A stretch of 64,000 nucleotides of DNA from Liopterus haemorrhoidalis (Eukaryota; Arthropoda; Insecta; Coleoptera; Dytiscidae). A model generated the notes under the pieces. The model had not been told where the DNA came from, did no database searches, and was given only the letters and a program-made list of their open reading frames with translations. Positions 63,362 to 64,000 of this stretch are shown here, piece after piece (position 1 is the stretch's first letter; every line of letters begins with the position of its first letter). The translations under genes and the position numbers were made by a program. Location: NCBI GenBank assembly GCA_963971575.1, contig OZ020624.1, positions 11,060,625 to 11,124,624 of the forward strand, written 5' to 3'.

Positions 63362-63935
63362 TTAAGCTGGTCCAAGCAAGTGGGCCAAGTAGTGAGAAAA
63401 TCAAACACGGTTCTTTACATGCTAAGTAAAACATTTAATAATATGTCACCAAATTTGGTTGCCAAACTTTACAAAACCTATATCAGACCTCACCTAGAAT
63501 ACTCAGTCAGTGTCTGGTCACCGTACTTTCAACGTGACATTCAAGCGATGGAATCTGTCCAACGACGTGCCAGCAGACTGCCACGTGCAATTCGCGGTCT
63601 TCAATATCCGGAGCGGCTCCAGCATCTCAAGCTGCCTATTCTTTCCAAAAGAAGAGCGAGAGGTGATCTCATCCAAACATGGAGAATTCTACATAACGAT
63701 TTTTCCCTTAACTTGTGCTATATGTTCAAGTTAAGTAATAACACAAGACTTCGCGGACATACCCTAAAACTAAAACGTGAAAAATTTAAACGAATCCCCC
63801 GTGAGAATTTTCTTACGAACAGAGTTTTCCATAAGTGGAACGAGTTACCCAGTGACACTGTGAGTGCAGCTTCAGTGAACTCTTTCAAAAACTGTTTAGA
63901 TTCCCAAATGTCAACAGTGTAGAATCTTTTCTTTT
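63362..63935 (+). pseudogene. CR1-like LINE ORF2 C-terminus, continuation after the I-like element
   Basis: The frame reads SWSKQVGQVVRKSNTVLYML, SPNLVAKLYKTYIRPHLEYS followed by VSVWSPYF, QRRASRLPRAIRGLQYPERL, RRARGDLIQTWRIL and ends FHKWNELPSDTVSAASVNSF to TAG near 63922. This is the thumb and C-terminal tail of CR1-group ORF2, terminating at the normal place. It should be the other half of the gene at 57792-58916, less the RT domain. Confidence 0.8.
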
Positions 63936-64000
63936 TTTTCTCTCTCTCTCTCTCTTTGCTATTTTTGTTTATTTTTGTTTATTTTTGATTATTGTTTCTT
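63936..64000 (+). repeat. CT microsatellite and TTTATTTTTG repeats, LINE 3' UTR
   Basis: TCTCTCTCTCTCTCT is followed by three copies of TTTTTGTTTA-like units, running off the window. It probably is the 3' UTR/tail of the CR1-like LINE. Confidence 0.6.

Noticed and set aside
63167..63922. Single 251-codon gene on the plus strand
   Set aside because: Its first 65 codons are antisense to the I-like ORF1 and the rest is the CR1-like ORF2 C-terminus; the fusion is a junction artefact.

Overview
This is an AT-rich animal nuclear window, most likely from an arthropod and probably an insect with a repeat-rich genome. The signs are spliced genes with GT-AG introns, mariner, piggyBac, Harbinger, ISL2EU and hAT transposons, Ty3/gypsy and errantivirus-like LTR elements, I-like and CR1-like LINEs, and several Penelope-like elements (PLEs). 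The species cannot be told from the sequence. No conserved host housekeeping gene is visible: nearly every coding stretch belongs to a transposable element (TE) or a TE-derived gene, most of them broken and many nested.

Layout. 0-6.2 kb: LINE 3' end, deleted mariner, a triplicated hAT 5' end split by a DNA transposon with repeat-array termini that carries a retropepsin fragment, and a non-autonomous Harbinger. 6.2-11.2 kb: decayed LINE, SANT and PLE pieces. 11.2-17.5 kb: a two-gene ISL2EU-type element (THAP/DDE transposase and a convergent SWIM-YqaJ nuclease), with a piggyBac inserted in the transposase at TTAA. 17.5-23.6 kb: a two-gene PIF/Harbinger element (SANT protein and transposase) with a truncated gypsy in a transposase intron. 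23.6-25.4 kb: a minus-strand cassette of unrecognised ORFs, possibly a viral insertion. 25.5-37 kb: PLE, tRNA-derived SINE, SANT exons and a gypsy split by an unidentified 2.9 kb insertion. 37-40.3 kb: a gypsy whose 3' end encodes an OARD1-like ADP-ribose macrodomain between integrase and polypurine tract. 40.3-44.8 kb: a nearly full-length young gypsy with 142-bp LTRs. 46-49.4 kb: an errantivirus-like 5' half. 49.4-56.7 kb: two related PLE copies with hammerhead-ribozyme motifs and a hAT between them. 56.9-64 kb: a CR1-like LINE interrupted by a 4.4 kb I-like LINE with an intact 1231-codon ORF2.

How the parts work together. Three complete TE strategies are visible. ISL2EU and Harbinger each pair a DDE transposase with a convergent accessory gene (YqaJ nuclease, SANT DNA-binding protein). 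The LTR elements use gag-protease-RT-RNase H-integrase. The LINEs and PLEs use target-primed reverse transcription with an APE or GIY-YIG endonuclease. The most unusual items are the macrodomain gypsy, the array-terminated transposon with a duplicated right end and captured cargo, a hammerhead motif in the loop of a long inverted repeat at the 5' end of a PLE, and the unidentified ORF cassette at 23.6-25.4 kb.
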